Under the pieces are notes generated by a model. It made no database searches. It saw only the letters and a list, made by a program, of their open reading frames with translations, and was not told where the DNA came from. The position numbers and the translations under genes are program-made. From contig NZ_VKOG01000007.1 in NCBI RefSeq assembly GCF_007474545.1, positions 62,001 through 126,000 of the forward strand: DNA of 64,000 nucleotides, written 5' to 3'. The DNA comes from Chryseobacterium binzhouense. Lineage in GTDB: Bacteria > Bacteroidota > Bacteroidia > Flavobacteriales > Weeksellaceae. Below, in pieces: positions 9,571 through 18,842 of this stretch. Positions within the stretch are counted from its first letter, which is position 1. The number at the start of each line of letters is the position of its first letter.

Positions 9571-10734
9571 ATGAATTTAACTACTAAACTGCTTTTAGGG
9601 ATTGGTTTGAGTGCTGGGTTTCTAGGCTATGCACAAGATTTGAGTCAGGTAAGACCTGTGTTAACAGGAGCACCTTTCCTAAGAATTGCACCTGATGCAA
9701 GATCAGGAGGTATGGGAGATCAGGGGGTTGTAACCTCTCCTGATGCTTTTTCACAATTCTGGAATGCTGCAAAATATCCTTTTAGCAGAACAAGTTCTTC
9801 TGTAGGTTTGAACTACACTCCATATATGGGAAAACTTACCAATGATGTGTTTTTATTGTATGGTGCTTTCCACAAATTTTTAGGTCAGGAAGAAAGATCT
9901 ACAATTTCTGCGAGTATCTATTACTTCAATATGGGTGAGGTAGACCTTACTACTTTGGTGGGTAATGATGTAACTTCATTGGGAACTTCAAAACCAAATG
10001 AATTCTCTATTGACGTTGCCTATGGTTTGAAACTATCGGATTCTTACTCAATGGCTGTAACCGGTAGATTCATCCGTTCAGATTTAGCCGGAGGATTCAA
10101 CACAGATACTACTCTGAAACCTGCAAACTCATTTGCAGTAGATGTTTCCGGTTACTATACTTCTCCTAGATTCTCTAGTCTTGGAGGAATGGACGGAAAA
10201 GTGAATGCTGGTTTTTCTATTCAGAACTTAGGTCCTAAATTAGATTATACAGGAGATGAAAACTCAAGATCTTATCTTCCTACCATGGCAAGATTAGGGG
10301 TAGGTTATGATATGTATCTTGATGATATGAACAGAGTAGGAATTTCTGTAGAAGGTTCTAAAATCTTGGTTCCTGGATCAGAATTGGTAGGAACAGATCC
10401 TAACACGAGACAGCCTATTTATGCTGTACCGAATGTAGGGGTAATGTCCGGAATCGGAAAATCATTCAATAATCCGAATTCTATCATGTACAGTGGTGCA
10501 GTGGAATATTCTTATGATAATGCATTTGCACTAAGAGGAGGTTATTTCCACGAAAGTGAGCAGCAGGGAGCAAGACAGTTTGCAACTGCAGGTATTGGTT
10601 TGAAATACCGTTCTTTCGGTCTTGATATTTCTTACTTAATCAACATGTCTAAAATCAATACTGCTTTGGATAACACCTTACGTTTTGGCTTGACATGGAA
10701 TATTGGTGATGAAACATCTAACATAGATAACTAA
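9571..10734 (+). CDS. porV: Type IX secretion system outer membrane channel protein PorV
   Basis: A 387-residue outer membrane beta-barrel of the FadL-like PorV/LptO family, with a signal peptide cleaved near LGYAQ (about residue 21). The PorV start motif GAPFLRIAPDARSGGMGDQGV follows the signal, then FSQFWNAAKYPF. The repeated strand pattern of alternating aromatic and polar residues fits a barrel. PorV collects folded cargo from the translocon and hands it to PorU. It lies directly behind porU and is followed by a terminator. Confidence 0.96.
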   Translation: MNLTTKLLLGIGLSAGFLGYAQDLSQVRPVLTGAPFLRIAPDARSGGMGDQGVVTSPDAFSQFWNAAKYPFSRTSSSVGLNYTPYMGKLTNDVFLLYGAFHKFLGQEERSTISASIYYFNMGEVDLTTLVGNDVTSLGTSKPNEFSIDVAYGLKLSDSYSMAVTGRFIRSDLAGGFNTDTTLKPANSFAVDVSGYYTSPRFSSLGGMDGKVNAGFSIQNLGPKLDYTGDENSRSYLPTMARLGVGYDMYLDDMNRVGISVEGSKILVPGSELVGTDPNTRQPIYAVPNVGVMSGIGKSFNNPNSIMYSGAVEYSYDNAFALRGGYFHESEQQGARQFATAGIGLKYRSFGLDISYLINMSKINTALDNTLRFGLTWNIGDETSNIDN

Positions 10735-10753
10735 AAATATTCCACATATTTGT

Positions 10754-10783
10754 AAAAGCCTCATTTTTCATGAGGCTTTTTTT
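10754..10783 (+). terminator. Terminator after porV
   Basis: AAAAGCCTCA and TGAGGCTTTT form a 10-bp stem with a 7-nt loop, followed by T's. Confidence 0.85.
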
Positions 10784-10873
10784 ATGACCAATAAAACATA
10801 ATTAATTCAGAGTTAACAATGAATGGTTAGTTTTAATCTATCTATAAATTTATCATTTACCTGAAATGTAAAA

Positions 10874-10903
10874 TTGACAATTCACATATTCACCTTATTT
10901 TTG
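10874..10903 (+). promoter_or_regulatory. Promoter of the FUSC gene, predicted leaderless
   Basis: TTG at 10874-10876, 19 bp, then TATTTTTG at 10896-10903. Only 4 nt separate the -7 box from ATG 10908, so transcription probably starts at or next to the start codon. Confidence 0.75.
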
Positions 10904-10907
10904 CAGT

Positions 10908-13169
10908 ATGAACTATTCTTCGGAGCTAAAAAAAATCGTAACCAGCCAATATGTGTATTCTGCCATCAGAATTACACTGGCAACGGTGCTTCCGTGTCTG
11001 GTTCTCTCCTATTTCGGAATTCTTAAAGAATATTTTCTTTTTCCTTTAGGAACAAGTTTCGTTGCGTTGACGGATCAGCCGGGTCCGTTTATAAGACGTA
11101 GAAACTCACTTGCTTTTGCTATATTCTGTTTCGTTTTTGTGGCATCAATTGCTAGCCTAGTCAAAGGTATCATTCCGCTTGTATTGGTGGAAATCATAAC
11201 ATTCGGAATGTTTTTTTCACTGATAGGCGTTTACGGACAGAGATTAGCCGCAGTTGGATCTTTAGCATTAGTCGTTCTGGCAATATTTGTTGACGGACAC
11301 TTAACAGGAGCCAATATTATCAAAAGTCTGCTGATTTTTGCAGCCGGTTGTATTTGGTTTTTATTGATATTTCTTGTTGTCACTACGATACAGCCTTATA
11401 AACTGGCAAGTCAGATGATTGGCGAAAATTATTTACAGCTTGCAGAGTTTCTGAAAATTAAAGCGAATTTTTACCAGAAAAATCCGGATTTTGACAAGCT
11501 GTACTCTCAGGTTATTACAAAACAGATTGAAATTAAGAACCTTCAGGAAGAGACCCGCGAAACTGTTTTTAAAACAAGAACCATCGTCAACGAGTCTACC
11601 ACCATAAGCAGACTCCTTATGCTGATGTTTCTGAATTCTATGGATCTTCACGAAAAACTGATGACCTCAGAAAGTGATTATAAAAAACTTCAGGAAAGTT
11701 TTGAGGAAACAGGCATTCTGGTAAAAATCCATGACTACCTCAACATTCTCTCGGATGAAATTTCTAATATTGGCATTGCACTTCAAAGCAGTACAAGAGC
11801 AAGAGCTATCCACAATATTGATCTTGAATTTCAGGAACTTAACATCCAATATTTTGATCTCAGAAACAGACAGATGACCTCAGAAACTTTGGAAAATTTT
11901 ATGATCCTTCGTCAGATTATGATGAGAATCCATGAAATTACCCGAGAAATACAGGAAATTTATAAGGTTTTTTCTCAAAATGTAAAACTTGCCAAAAGTC
12001 TTTCCACAGGATTAGATTTAAAAAAGTTTCTTCCCAATCAGGAAAAAATTAATTTTAAAGTTCTGAAAAGTAATATTTCGCTCAATTCATCTCATTTTCG
12101 TCATGCAGTCCGGGTAACGGTTGCTTTGCTCTTGGGATATTTGTTTTCATTCATGCCATTTTTACAAATTGGTCATACTTATTGGATCCTGATTACAATC
12201 ATTGCCATCCAGAAACCTGCCTACTCTATTACCAAACAGAGAAATCTCCTAAGATTTTACGGAACGGTTGCAGGAGCGGTCATTGCGTATGGAGTTCTTT
12301 ATTTCATTGAAATCAATGCTGTACTGTTTACCATTCTTCTCGTCAGTATGGTACTCTGTTTTACTTTCCTGAAAGCAAAATATTTCTGGGCAGTACTTTT
12401 TATGACGATCTATATTTTTCTAAGCTTTAATTTTCTGAATCCCGGAAACATTAATATCATTTTTAAAGACAGGATTGTTGATACCGTTATTGCAGGCATC
12501 ATTGCTTTTGGTGTTTCTTATACTATTCTTCCTGTGTGGGAACATACTCAGAATTTAGATTTAATGAAAAAATCTGCGCAAGCCAACCTTACGTATTTTC
12601 ATAGTGTAATGTCTAAATTCCTCAATGATAAATATAGTCTGGAAGAATACAAAGTCCGCAGAAAAAATGCAATCATTTCTTTGGCAAATCTTTCAGATAA
12701 TTTCCAGAGAATGATTTCAGATCCCAAAAATCAGCAGAAAAAACTGGAAGTTGTGCATCAGTTTGTAACAACTTCACATCTGATTACAGCTTACACGGCT
12801 TCACTTTCTCAATATGCAAAAAAAGATCAGGTATACACCGAAATAGATGCCGAAAGCTGGACAAAGAAAATTGAATCTGAAATGAATCAGGTTTCCGTAT
12901 TGCTCAACGGAGAAAAAATAAGTGAAACGCTCAAAATGGAAAGCCGTATTGAGCCGGAAGATTCTTCACTGGAAGATCTGATCCTGAAAAGAAAAAAAGA
13001 AATCATGGAAAATGAATTTTATGACCGTCGTGATCCGGATAAAATTTCCAGATTAACCGAGCTTAAAAACATTCATGACGTGTTGGAACTCATTTATGAT
13101 GTAGCCAAAGAACAAAGAAAAGTGATTGAGAAATACAAAAATGAAGAAACTACTCTTCCACAATCGTGA
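10908..13169 (+). CDS. FUSC family inner membrane protein (YccS/YhfK-like)
   Basis: A 753-residue protein with two hydrophobic blocks of about six membrane segments each (roughly residues 20-155 and 395-545), each followed by a long cytoplasmic helical region. This is the layout of the fusaric acid resistance / aromatic acid efflux superfamily. The second block carries YWILITIIAIQKPAYSITKQRNLLRFYGTVAGA, split here as the typical FUSC core around GTVAGA. Substrate unknown. Its 3' end overlaps the convergent phosphopantetheinyl transferase gene by 20 bp. The promoter position supports this start. Confidence 0.88.
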   Translation: MNYSSELKKIVTSQYVYSAIRITLATVLPCLVLSYFGILKEYFLFPLGTSFVALTDQPGPFIRRRNSLAFAIFCFVFVASIASLVKGIIPLVLVEIITFGMFFSLIGVYGQRLAAVGSLALVVLAIFVDGHLTGANIIKSLLIFAAGCIWFLLIFLVVTTIQPYKLASQMIGENYLQLAEFLKIKANFYQKNPDFDKLYSQVITKQIEIKNLQEETRETVFKTRTIVNESTTISRLLMLMFLNSMDLHEKLMTSESDYKKLQESFEETGILVKIHDYLNILSDEISNIGIALQSSTRARAIHNIDLEFQELNIQYFDLRNRQMTSETLENFMILRQIMMRIHEITREIQEIYKVFSQNVKLAKSLSTGLDLKKFLPNQEKINFKVLKSNISLNSSHFRHAVRVTVALLLGYLFSFMPFLQIGHTYWILITIIAIQKPAYSITKQRNLLRFYGTVAGAVIAYGVLYFIEINAVLFTILLVSMVLCFTFLKAKYFWAVLFMTIYIFLSFNFLNPGNINIIFKDRIVDTVIAGIIAFGVSYTILPVWEHTQNLDLMKKSAQANLTYFHSVMSKFLNDKYSLEEYKVRRKNAIISLANLSDNFQRMISDPKNQQKKLEVVHQFVTTSHLITAYTASLSQYAKKDQVYTEIDAESWTKKIESEMNQVSVLLNGEKISETLKMESRIEPEDSSLEDLILKRKKEIMENEFYDRRDPDKISRLTELKNIHDVLELIYDVAKEQRKVIEKYKNEETTLPQS

Positions 13170-13764
13170 AGCAGTAATCATCAAAAAACTCTACTCTAGC
13201 CTTCAATTCATCAGAAATTTTATCATCGTGCACTCTGCATTTAATGTGATGAAGATGCTTCAGCTCAAAAGGACGTACTTCGTAGTGCTTTTTCAAAGAC
13301 CAGTGTTTAGAATGGTGAATTTTATACATACTTTCCTTTACACTCCAGATAATTGTATAGAAAGTAACTTCATTATCAAACGGAATAAAACCTCTTTCGT
13401 TTTCGTAAGTAAATTTATCTATTACCCTTAAAATTTTAGGATTGAATTTTTCAATATCAATTCCAATTTTATTTTTGGAAACGGCTATGGCTGCATAGGG
13501 GAAAGAGTGCGTGATTGAAATTTCAGCATCTTTCGGAAAGAGAAATGGCTCACGCTCTTTGTACAAGATCTTCGACATGGGCTTAAGACTTTTCAAAAGC
13601 TTCCTCACCATCAGTACTTCCAGCAATTTTTTCGGGTGATAATCTTTTACTTTTTCAGCATTTTCAGGCTCAAGAAGTGCGTTGATATCCAAATTATCGT
13701 TCTCATCGTATTTCCAGACAAGGATGGAAGCGTTATCATCAGAAAAATCTCTGTATAGAGGCAT
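13150..13764 (-). CDS. 4'-phosphopantetheinyl transferase superfamily protein
   Basis: A 204-residue Sfp/HetI-type enzyme that moves phosphopantetheine from CoA onto carrier proteins. The family motifs are present: ISITHS at 82-87, GIDIEKF with Asp103 and Glu105 as metal ligands, and WSVKESMYK with Glu144 and Lys148. No polyketide, peptide synthetase or carrier-protein gene is in the window, so the partner is unknown. It overlaps the end of the FUSC gene tail to tail. Confidence 0.9.
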   Translation of the reverse strand: MPLYRDFSDDNASILVWKYDENDNLDINALLEPENAEKVKDYHPKKLLEVLMVRKLLKSLKPMSKILYKEREPFLFPKDAEISITHSFPYAAIAVSKNKIGIDIEKFNPKILRVIDKFTYENERGFIPFDNEVTFYTIIWSVKESMYKIHHSKHWSLKKHYEVRPFELKHLHHIKCRVHDDKISDELKARVEFFDDYCFTIVEE

Positions 13765-13880
13765 TCAGTAAATTTGTGATAAAATTAATAAAAAAATTAT
13801 TTTCTTTAAAAATAAAATTTCATGTATAATGTCATGTATATGAACTTGATGCAGTGTTTTTTTATCTAAAAGATATGTTG

Positions 13881-13888
13881 TAATTTTG
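13881..13888 (+). promoter_or_regulatory. -7 box for ahcY
   Basis: TAATTTTG, 33 nt before the ahcY ATG; only T-rich sequence at the -33 position. Confidence 0.4.
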
Positions 13889-13921
13889 TTGCTCAATTTA
13901 TAATTTAATCATCATTAAGAT

Positions 13922-15235
13922 ATGAGTACAACAACACAATACATTCCTTACAAAGTGAAGGATATCTCCTTAGCAGAATGGGGAAGAAAAGAAATTACAT
14001 TAGCAGAAGCTGAAATGCCTGGTTTGATGGCGATCCGTGAAGAGTACGGTCCGTCTCAGCCATTAAAGGGAGCCAGAATTGCCGGATGTCTTCACATGAC
14101 GATTCAAACTGCTGTTTTAATTGAAACTTTAGTTGCTTTGGGTGCAGAAGTTACCTGGTCGTCTTGTAACATCTTCTCTACACAGGATCATGCTGCTGCT
14201 GCTATTGCTGCTGCCGGAATCCCTGTTTATGCGTGGAAAGGTCTTAATGAAGAAGAATTTGACTGGTGTATCGAGCAGACTATTTTCTTTGGCGAAGACA
14301 GAAAACCACTGAACATGATTTTGGATGATGGTGGAGATTTAACCAATATGGTTTTTGATAAATATCCTGAACTGACTGCAGGAATCAAAGGTCTTTCTGA
14401 AGAAACAACAACCGGAGTTCACAGATTATACGAAAGAATGAAGAACGGAACTTTGGTAATGCCTGCAATCAATGTAAATGATTCTGTTACAAAATCTAAA
14501 TTTGATAACAAATACGGATGTAAAGAGTCTGCGGTAGATGCAGTAAGAAGAGCTACAGATGTAATGCTTGCCGGAAAAAGAGTTGTTGTTTGCGGATACG
14601 GAGACGTAGGTAAAGGTACTGCTGCATCTTTCAGAGGAGCGGGTTCTATCGTTACGGTGACAGAAATCGACCCAATTTGTGCTTTACAAGCCGCAATGGA
14701 CGGCTACGAAGTAAAAAGATTGGATACCGTTGTTGATAACGCAGATATTATCATTACAACAACGGGTAACTTCAATATTGTAAGAGGAGAACATTTCCTT
14801 AAAATGAAAGACAAAGCAATCGTTTGTAACATCGGTCACTTCGATAATGAAATCGACATGGCTTGGTTAAACGAAAACTATGGTCACACAAAATCTGAAG
14901 TGAAACCACAGGTTGACATCTATAACATTGATGGCAAAGAAGTTATCATTCTTGCTGAAGGTAGATTGGTAAACCTTGGATGTGCTACAGGTCACCCGTC
15001 TTTTGTAATGTCTAACTCTTTTTCTAACCAGACTTTGGCTCAGATCGAACTTTGGAACAATTCTGAAGCGTACGGAAACGAAGTGTATATGCTGCCAAAA
15101 CATTTAGATGAAAAAGTAGCGGCTCTTCACCTTAAAAAATTAAGCGTTGAACTTGAAGTTCTTTCACCTGAACAGGCTGATTATATTGGTGTTAAAGTGG
15201 AAGGTCCTTTCAAGCCAGAATATTACAGATATTAA
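13922..15235 (+). CDS. ahcY: Adenosylhomocysteinase
   Basis: A 437-residue S-adenosylhomocysteine hydrolase, which splits SAH to adenosine and homocysteine and keeps SAM-dependent methylation running. Substrate-site motifs include [33 protein letters not shown] and [14 protein letters not shown]. The NAD loop is [14 protein letters not shown]. The end [16 protein letters not shown] has the C-terminal Lys and Tyr that complete the NAD site of the neighbouring subunit. It is transcribed alone and ends in a terminator. Confidence 0.98.
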   Translation: MSTTTQYIPYKVKDISLAEWGRKEITLAEAEMPGLMAIREEYGPSQPLKGARIAGCLHMTIQTAVLIETLVALGAEVTWSSCNIFSTQDHAAAAIAAAGIPVYAWKGLNEEEFDWCIEQTIFFGEDRKPLNMILDDGGDLTNMVFDKYPELTAGIKGLSEETTTGVHRLYERMKNGTLVMPAINVNDSVTKSKFDNKYGCKESAVDAVRRATDVMLAGKRVVVCGYGDVGKGTAASFRGAGSIVTVTEIDPICALQAAMDGYEVKRLDTVVDNADIIITTTGNFNIVRGEHFLKMKDKAIVCNIGHFDNEIDMAWLNENYGHTKSEVKPQVDIYNIDGKEVIILAEGRLVNLGCATGHPSFVMSNSFSNQTLAQIELWNNSEAYGNEVYMLPKHLDEKVAALHLKKLSVELEVLSPEQADYIGVKVEGPFKPEYYRY

Positions 15236-15265
15236 TAGTTAATAATTAGCAATTAGCAAAAATAG

Positions 15266-15297
15266 AACGCTTCGGAATTTTTCGGAGCGTTTTTTTA
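15266..15297 (+). terminator. Terminator after ahcY
   Basis: AACGCTTCGGA pairs with TCGGAGCGTT (two G-T pairs), followed by seven T's. Confidence 0.8.
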
Positions 15298-15311
15298 TCA
15301 TTATATTTTTT

Positions 15312-15407
15312 AGGAGCTTTATCACGCTATCCGCTATATCTTTTTTGCTGTTCCCTCCGCTCTGCTCCGAAAACAGCAAAAAAGGATGCCGCTTCTATCG
15401 TGGCTAT
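15312..15407. repeat. Palindromic intergenic repeat element
   Basis: The core is a perfect 13-bp inverted pair, CTTTTTTGCTGTT at 15340-15352 and AACAGCAAAAAAG at 15372-15384, nested inside a weaker outer pair (CACG 15323-15326 with CGTG 15399-15402, and AGC with GCT at the ends). It lies between the ahcY terminator and the yiaA-like gene and codes for nothing. It looks like a genome-wide palindromic repeat as found in Chryseobacterium intergenic regions. A related element lies at 26908-26988. Confidence 0.6.
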
Positions 15408-15497
15408 GGAAAATACAGCATGATTTATATATTTATCATATTCTTCAAAGATTAGTGACAAAAACAAGATAAATTACAGACTCTCAATTAAAAATAA

Positions 15498-15505
15498 TAT
15501 ATTTG
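15498..15505 (+). promoter_or_regulatory. -7 box for the yiaA-like gene
   Basis: TATATTTG, 28 nt before ATG 15534. No good -33 box. Confidence 0.45.
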
Positions 15506-15533
15506 GGTCAGTATAAACTAAAAAAAACAGATT

Positions 15534-15926
15534 ATGAAAAAACAAAATGTTTCAGGAGCTTTTGTGGCAGCTTCATGGATTGCTTTGGGAGCAGGAATGG
15601 TGGGCTACATTGTAGGTTTGGTAAGAGCTGAAATGGAGCTGAACGAAAAAGGATATTATTTTACTATCCTTCTTTACGGATTATTTGCCGTAGTTTCTCT
15701 ACAAAAAGCCGTTCGGGACAGAATGGAAAACATCAAAGTTACCGACATCTATTACGGAATTTGCTGGTTTGCAACAATCTCTTCTATCGTTTTGCTGGCT
15801 GTAGGGCTTTGGAATGCAACGATTCTTCCCAGCGAAAAAGGATTTTATGGTTTTGCATATTTACTGGCATTATTCGGAGCAATTGCTGTACAAAAGAATA
15901 CAAGAGATAATATGATGGAAGATTAA
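15534..15926 (+). CDS. yiaA: YiaA-like inner membrane protein (YiaAB two-helix domains)
   Basis: A 130-residue protein with four membrane segments arranged as two copies of a two-helix unit. Each copy has a W-x-ALG-x-G or WNATILPSEKGFYG type segment followed by a conserved QK-x-xRD end (LQKAVRDRMEN at about 57-67 and VQKNTRDNMMED at the C-terminus). This doubling defines the YiaAB family, whose function is not known. It stands alone between a -7 box and a terminator. Confidence 0.85.
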   Translation: MKKQNVSGAFVAASWIALGAGMVGYIVGLVRAEMELNEKGYYFTILLYGLFAVVSLQKAVRDRMENIKVTDIYYGICWFATISSIVLLAVGLWNATILPSEKGFYGFAYLLALFGAIAVQKNTRDNMMED

Positions 15927-15962
15927 ATATATAAACCCATCTGATTGGTGAATACCGTTTAT

Positions 15963-15997
15963 AAAACTGCTTCGTAAATTACGAGGCAGTTTTTGTA
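15963..15997 (+). terminator. Terminator after the yiaA-like gene
   Basis: AAACTGCTTCGT pairs with ACGAGGCAGTTT over 12 bp, followed by T's. Confidence 0.8.
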
Positions 15998-16265
15998 TAA
16001 AAAATCAGAATCAAAAATGATGAAATCACTTTTCTAAATAGGATTTTAAAATTTTCAAAATGGCTTGACTGTACTATTATAAAACGCAAGCTGTCTTTTC
16101 TTTTGATATAGAATTGATAATAACAGTTTCTGCTTGTTGCTTTATCTAAAAACTTTCCGTCGAGTATCATTAGATACATTTACCAAACTTGGCGCATTTC
16201 TTTCCAGCAAATCTTTAATACTGTATTATAAAGCTACTTCAATAAGATCAATAATACTAATTTTA
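15998..16265. other. Non-coding AT-rich stretch
   Basis: The gap from 15927 to 16381 holds the terminator above and the amidohydrolase promoter below. Between them I see no credible gene. A 66-codon minus-strand frame (15979-16179) runs into the terminator and looks like nothing known; it could be an old remnant. Confidence 0.4.
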
Positions 16266-16295
16266 TTGATTGTTAAATTGACATCTATAGTTTTG
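16266..16295 (+). promoter_or_regulatory. Promoter of the amidohydrolase gene
   Basis: TTG at 16266-16268, 19 bp, TAGTTTTG at 16288-16295. This gives a 5' leader of about 80 nt before ATG 16382. Confidence 0.6.
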
Positions 16296-16381
16296 ATATT
16301 TAGTATTTTTTAAATTCTATTTATGTGGCATTTTTATTAAATTTTAATTATATTAGTACTAGTAATAAATAATTTACCACA

Positions 16382-17710
16382 ATGGCATTCAAACTATTAA
16401 TTGTATCATTTTTTATCGCAACAAGTATAACAACTGCTCAAACGAAGCAAATTCTAATCGAGAATGTTAGATTATTGGATCATCAAAACTCTGAATTGAC
16501 TGCTCCAATGAATGTTCTGATTTATGACGGCTTAATTCAAAAAATAAGCAATCAAAATATCAAGGTAAAAAGTGAAGATTTGACAAAAATTAATGGTAGA
16601 GGAAAAACACTGATGCCAGGACTTATAGATGCTCATGTTCATATGGTATTTGGAGCTTTAACTATGGCACAAATGACTTCTTCTGATATATCAGAAGAAA
16701 CCCTGCTTAACAATGTTGCATTATCTTCTCAAAAAATGCTAATGCGTGGATTTACTAGTGTTAGAGACGCAGGAGGTCCTATCTTTCCGTTAAAAGCATC
16801 TATTGATAAAGGTAAAACAGTAGGTCCTCGCATTTGGCCTTCAGGAGCTGTAATCAGCCAGACTGCGGGTCATGGTGATTTCAGAACTTCTAATGAACGA
16901 TCCCGCCGTTTTTTTGGTAAAGCTTCTCGTGCAGAACTTTTAGGTGCTACTTTTATTGCTGATGGACGCGATGATGTGCTAACTGCTACCCGAGAGAATC
17001 TTCGTTTCGGTGCAAGCCAAATTAAATTAATGGCTGGCGGAGGTACTTCTTCAGCCTATGATCCTATTGATGTCACACAATATACTTTGGACGAAATGAA
17101 GGCAGCCGTAGAGGCGGCAGAAGACTGGGGAACTTATGTTATGGTACACGCTTACACTCCAAGAGCTGTAAGACGAGCTGTGGAAGCTGGTGTAAAGTGT
17201 ATTGAGCATGGTCAGATGCTTGATGAAGAAACTTTGAAACTCCTTGCAGAAAAAAAGGTTTGGCTAAGTCTTCAAAATTTAATGGACAATAATGACAATA
17301 TGGATGAGCAGAGAAAGGAGAAACGCAAACCAGTTTTGGAAGGTCAGGATAGAGTGTGGCCACTGGCAAAAAAACTGGGTGTGAAATTGGCATGGGGTAC
17401 AGATTTTCTCTTCGAACCAGAACTTAACACTGATCAAAACAGTTACATATTACGACTTCAGAAATGGTTTTCAAATGCTGAAATTTTAAAGATGGTTACA
17501 CAAGATAACGCTGAGCTTTTACAGCTTTCAGGTTTGCGAAGTCCTTATCCCGGTAAGCTTGGTGTAGTGGAGGAAAAAGCTTTGGCAGATTTGTTACTGG
17601 TTGATGGCAATCCTCTAAAAGACCTATCGTTGATTGCTGATCCTGAAAAGAATTTTCTTCTGATCATCAAGGATGGAAAGATTTATAAAAACATGGTTGG
17701 AACTAAATAA
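16382..17710 (+). CDS. Secreted metal-dependent amidohydrolase family protein
   Basis: A 442-residue amidohydrolase with a signal peptide (MAFKLLIVSFFIATSITTAQ). All residues of the binuclear centre are visible: His85 and His87 in DAHVH, Lys215 (the carboxylated lysine) in IKLMAGGG, His256 in VHAYTP, His276 in CIEHGQ and Asp341 in GTDF. The closest type is the Xaa-Pro/Xaa-Arg dipeptidase and imidazolonepropionase-like group, so a peptide or N-acyl substrate in the periplasm is likely but not shown. An AraC regulator remnant follows at 17776. Confidence 0.88.
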   Translation: MAFKLLIVSFFIATSITTAQTKQILIENVRLLDHQNSELTAPMNVLIYDGLIQKISNQNIKVKSEDLTKINGRGKTLMPGLIDAHVHMVFGALTMAQMTSSDISEETLLNNVALSSQKMLMRGFTSVRDAGGPIFPLKASIDKGKTVGPRIWPSGAVISQTAGHGDFRTSNERSRRFFGKASRAELLGATFIADGRDDVLTATRENLRFGASQIKLMAGGGTSSAYDPIDVTQYTLDEMKAAVEAAEDWGTYVMVHAYTPRAVRRAVEAGVKCIEHGQMLDEETLKLLAEKKVWLSLQNLMDNNDNMDEQRKEKRKPVLEGQDRVWPLAKKLGVKLAWGTDFLFEPELNTDQNSYILRLQKWFSNAEILKMVTQDNAELLQLSGLRSPYPGKLGVVEEKALADLLLVDGNPLKDLSLIADPEKNFLLIIKDGKIYKNMVGTK

Positions 17711-17775
17711 TTGTTATCAAGAAAAATATTTTGAGTTTAATTTGATAAAGTAATTAAAATTAATCATGTACTTAA

Positions 17776-17985
17776 ATAACATTCAACACATATATTAATG
17801 ATCTAAAAATCATATATATTATACATAAATTGTATGAAAATAAGCAATACAGAGAGTTTAAGATTAATTATCTGGCAGAAGAAAGCGGTTTTTCTTCGCC
17901 TAAAGTTTTTGTAACTGCTTTCAAAAAATTAACGGGCGTAACTCCTTCTTATTATATTACGAATTTAAAGAAAGATATGAGCTAA
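17776..17985 (+). pseudogene. AraC-type regulator, C-terminal fragment
   Basis: A 69-codon open stretch without an ATG, preceded by an in-frame stop at 17773-17775. It encodes the second half of an AraC/XylS DNA-binding domain: INYLAEESGFSSPKVFVTAF and then KKLTGVTPSYYITNLKK. Everything upstream of the domain is gone. It is a remnant left beside the amidohydrolase, which an intact copy might once have controlled. Confidence 0.7.
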
Positions 17986-18090
17986 ACCTTTCTACATTTT
18001 AAATGCTGTGTTCCTTGTGTATTAACTTCAAAAATTTGAATATTCGTTATTTATCACACTATGGGTTAACCAGTCGCAAGAAAGATTTCA

Positions 18091-18142
18091 CCAAAAACAC
18101 AATACTTATAAGTTTTATGAATAAATATTGTGTTCGTTGTGG
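18091..18142. repeat. Imperfect inverted repeat between the AraC remnant and purE
   Basis: ACCAAAAACACAATA (from about 18090) pairs imperfectly with TATTGTGTTCGTTGTGG (18125-18142). The T run after the right arm is short. It may be a decayed repeat or a weak terminator for purE. The rest of 17986-18177 shows nothing. Confidence 0.3.
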
Positions 18143-18177
18143 TAAAAAATAATCTTAATTATAAAAATAGTCCGAAG

Positions 18178-18681
18178 TTAAAGATCATACAAATTCGGAT
18201 GTTTCGTTTTAATGTCATCCACAGTTCCTAAAACCTTATCTTTCAAAGAATCCTGATAAATCCGAAGTTTTTCGGCTACATTTTCATTTCCGCTTCCTAA
18301 AATTTTAGCGGCTAAAATACCGGCATTCAAAGCTCCGTTTAAAGCGACTGTTGCTACCGGAATTCCACCAGGCATTTGTAAAATAGATAAAACAGAGTCC
18401 CATCCGTCAATAGAATTGCTGGATAAAATAGGAACCCCAATTACAGGCAAAGTAGTACAACTTGCCACCATTCCCGGAAGATGCGCCGCTCCGCCTGCTC
18501 CTGCGATGATTGCTTTAAGACCTCTTTCTTTGGCTGATTTCGCATAATCAAACATTCTTTCAGGAGTTCTGTGCGCAGAAACTACGGTCAGTTCGTACGG
18601 AATGTCTAAAGATTTCAGAAAATTTGCTGCCTGTTCCATTACCGGTAAGTCGCTCTGACTTCCCATGATGATTCCAATCAT
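18178..18681 (-). CDS. purE: 5-(carboxyamino)imidazole ribonucleotide mutase
   Basis: A 167-residue class I PurE, which converts N5-CAIR to CAIR in purine synthesis. The start MIGIIMGSQSDLPVM carries the GSxSD phosphate-binding motif, and SAHRTPERM and AGAGGAAHLPGM line the active site. It works with PurK, encoded 1.5 kb away on the same strand at 20190. A full -33/-7 promoter precedes it. Confidence 0.97.
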   Translation of the reverse strand: MIGIIMGSQSDLPVMEQAANFLKSLDIPYELTVVSAHRTPERMFDYAKSAKERGLKAIIAGAGGAAHLPGMVASCTTLPVIGVPILSSNSIDGWDSVLSILQMPGGIPVATVALNGALNAGILAAKILGSGNENVAEKLRIYQDSLKDKVLGTVDDIKTKHPNLYDL

Positions 18682-18703
18682 TTTTTTAAATTTATTAGAT
18701 GTT

Positions 18704-18733
18704 CAAAGATAAGAAAATGGACTGATTTACAAA
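18704..18733 (-). promoter_or_regulatory. Promoter of purE
   Basis: On the minus strand TTTG (18730-18733), 18 bp, then TATCTTTG (18704-18711), 22 nt before the purE ATG. Confidence 0.65.
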
Positions 18734-18824
18734 TTACAGTAAATTTTAACTAAAATTGGGTAATATTAACATACAGGTAACCGATACAAAACTGACAATC
18801 ATATTTTATTCATTTTAAAATAAA

Positions 18825-18832
18825 TACCTTTG
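18825..18832 (+). promoter_or_regulatory. -7 box for the DMT permease gene
   Basis: TACCTTTG, 10 nt before the TTG start at 18843. The -33 region is only T-rich. Confidence 0.5.
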
Positions 18833-18842
18833 CAGCTTCACT

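Noticed and set aside
15979-16179. 66-codon minus-strand open frame as a gene
   Set aside because: It runs into the terminator stem of the neighbouring gene, has no promoter or recognisable family, and reads as AT-rich noise.
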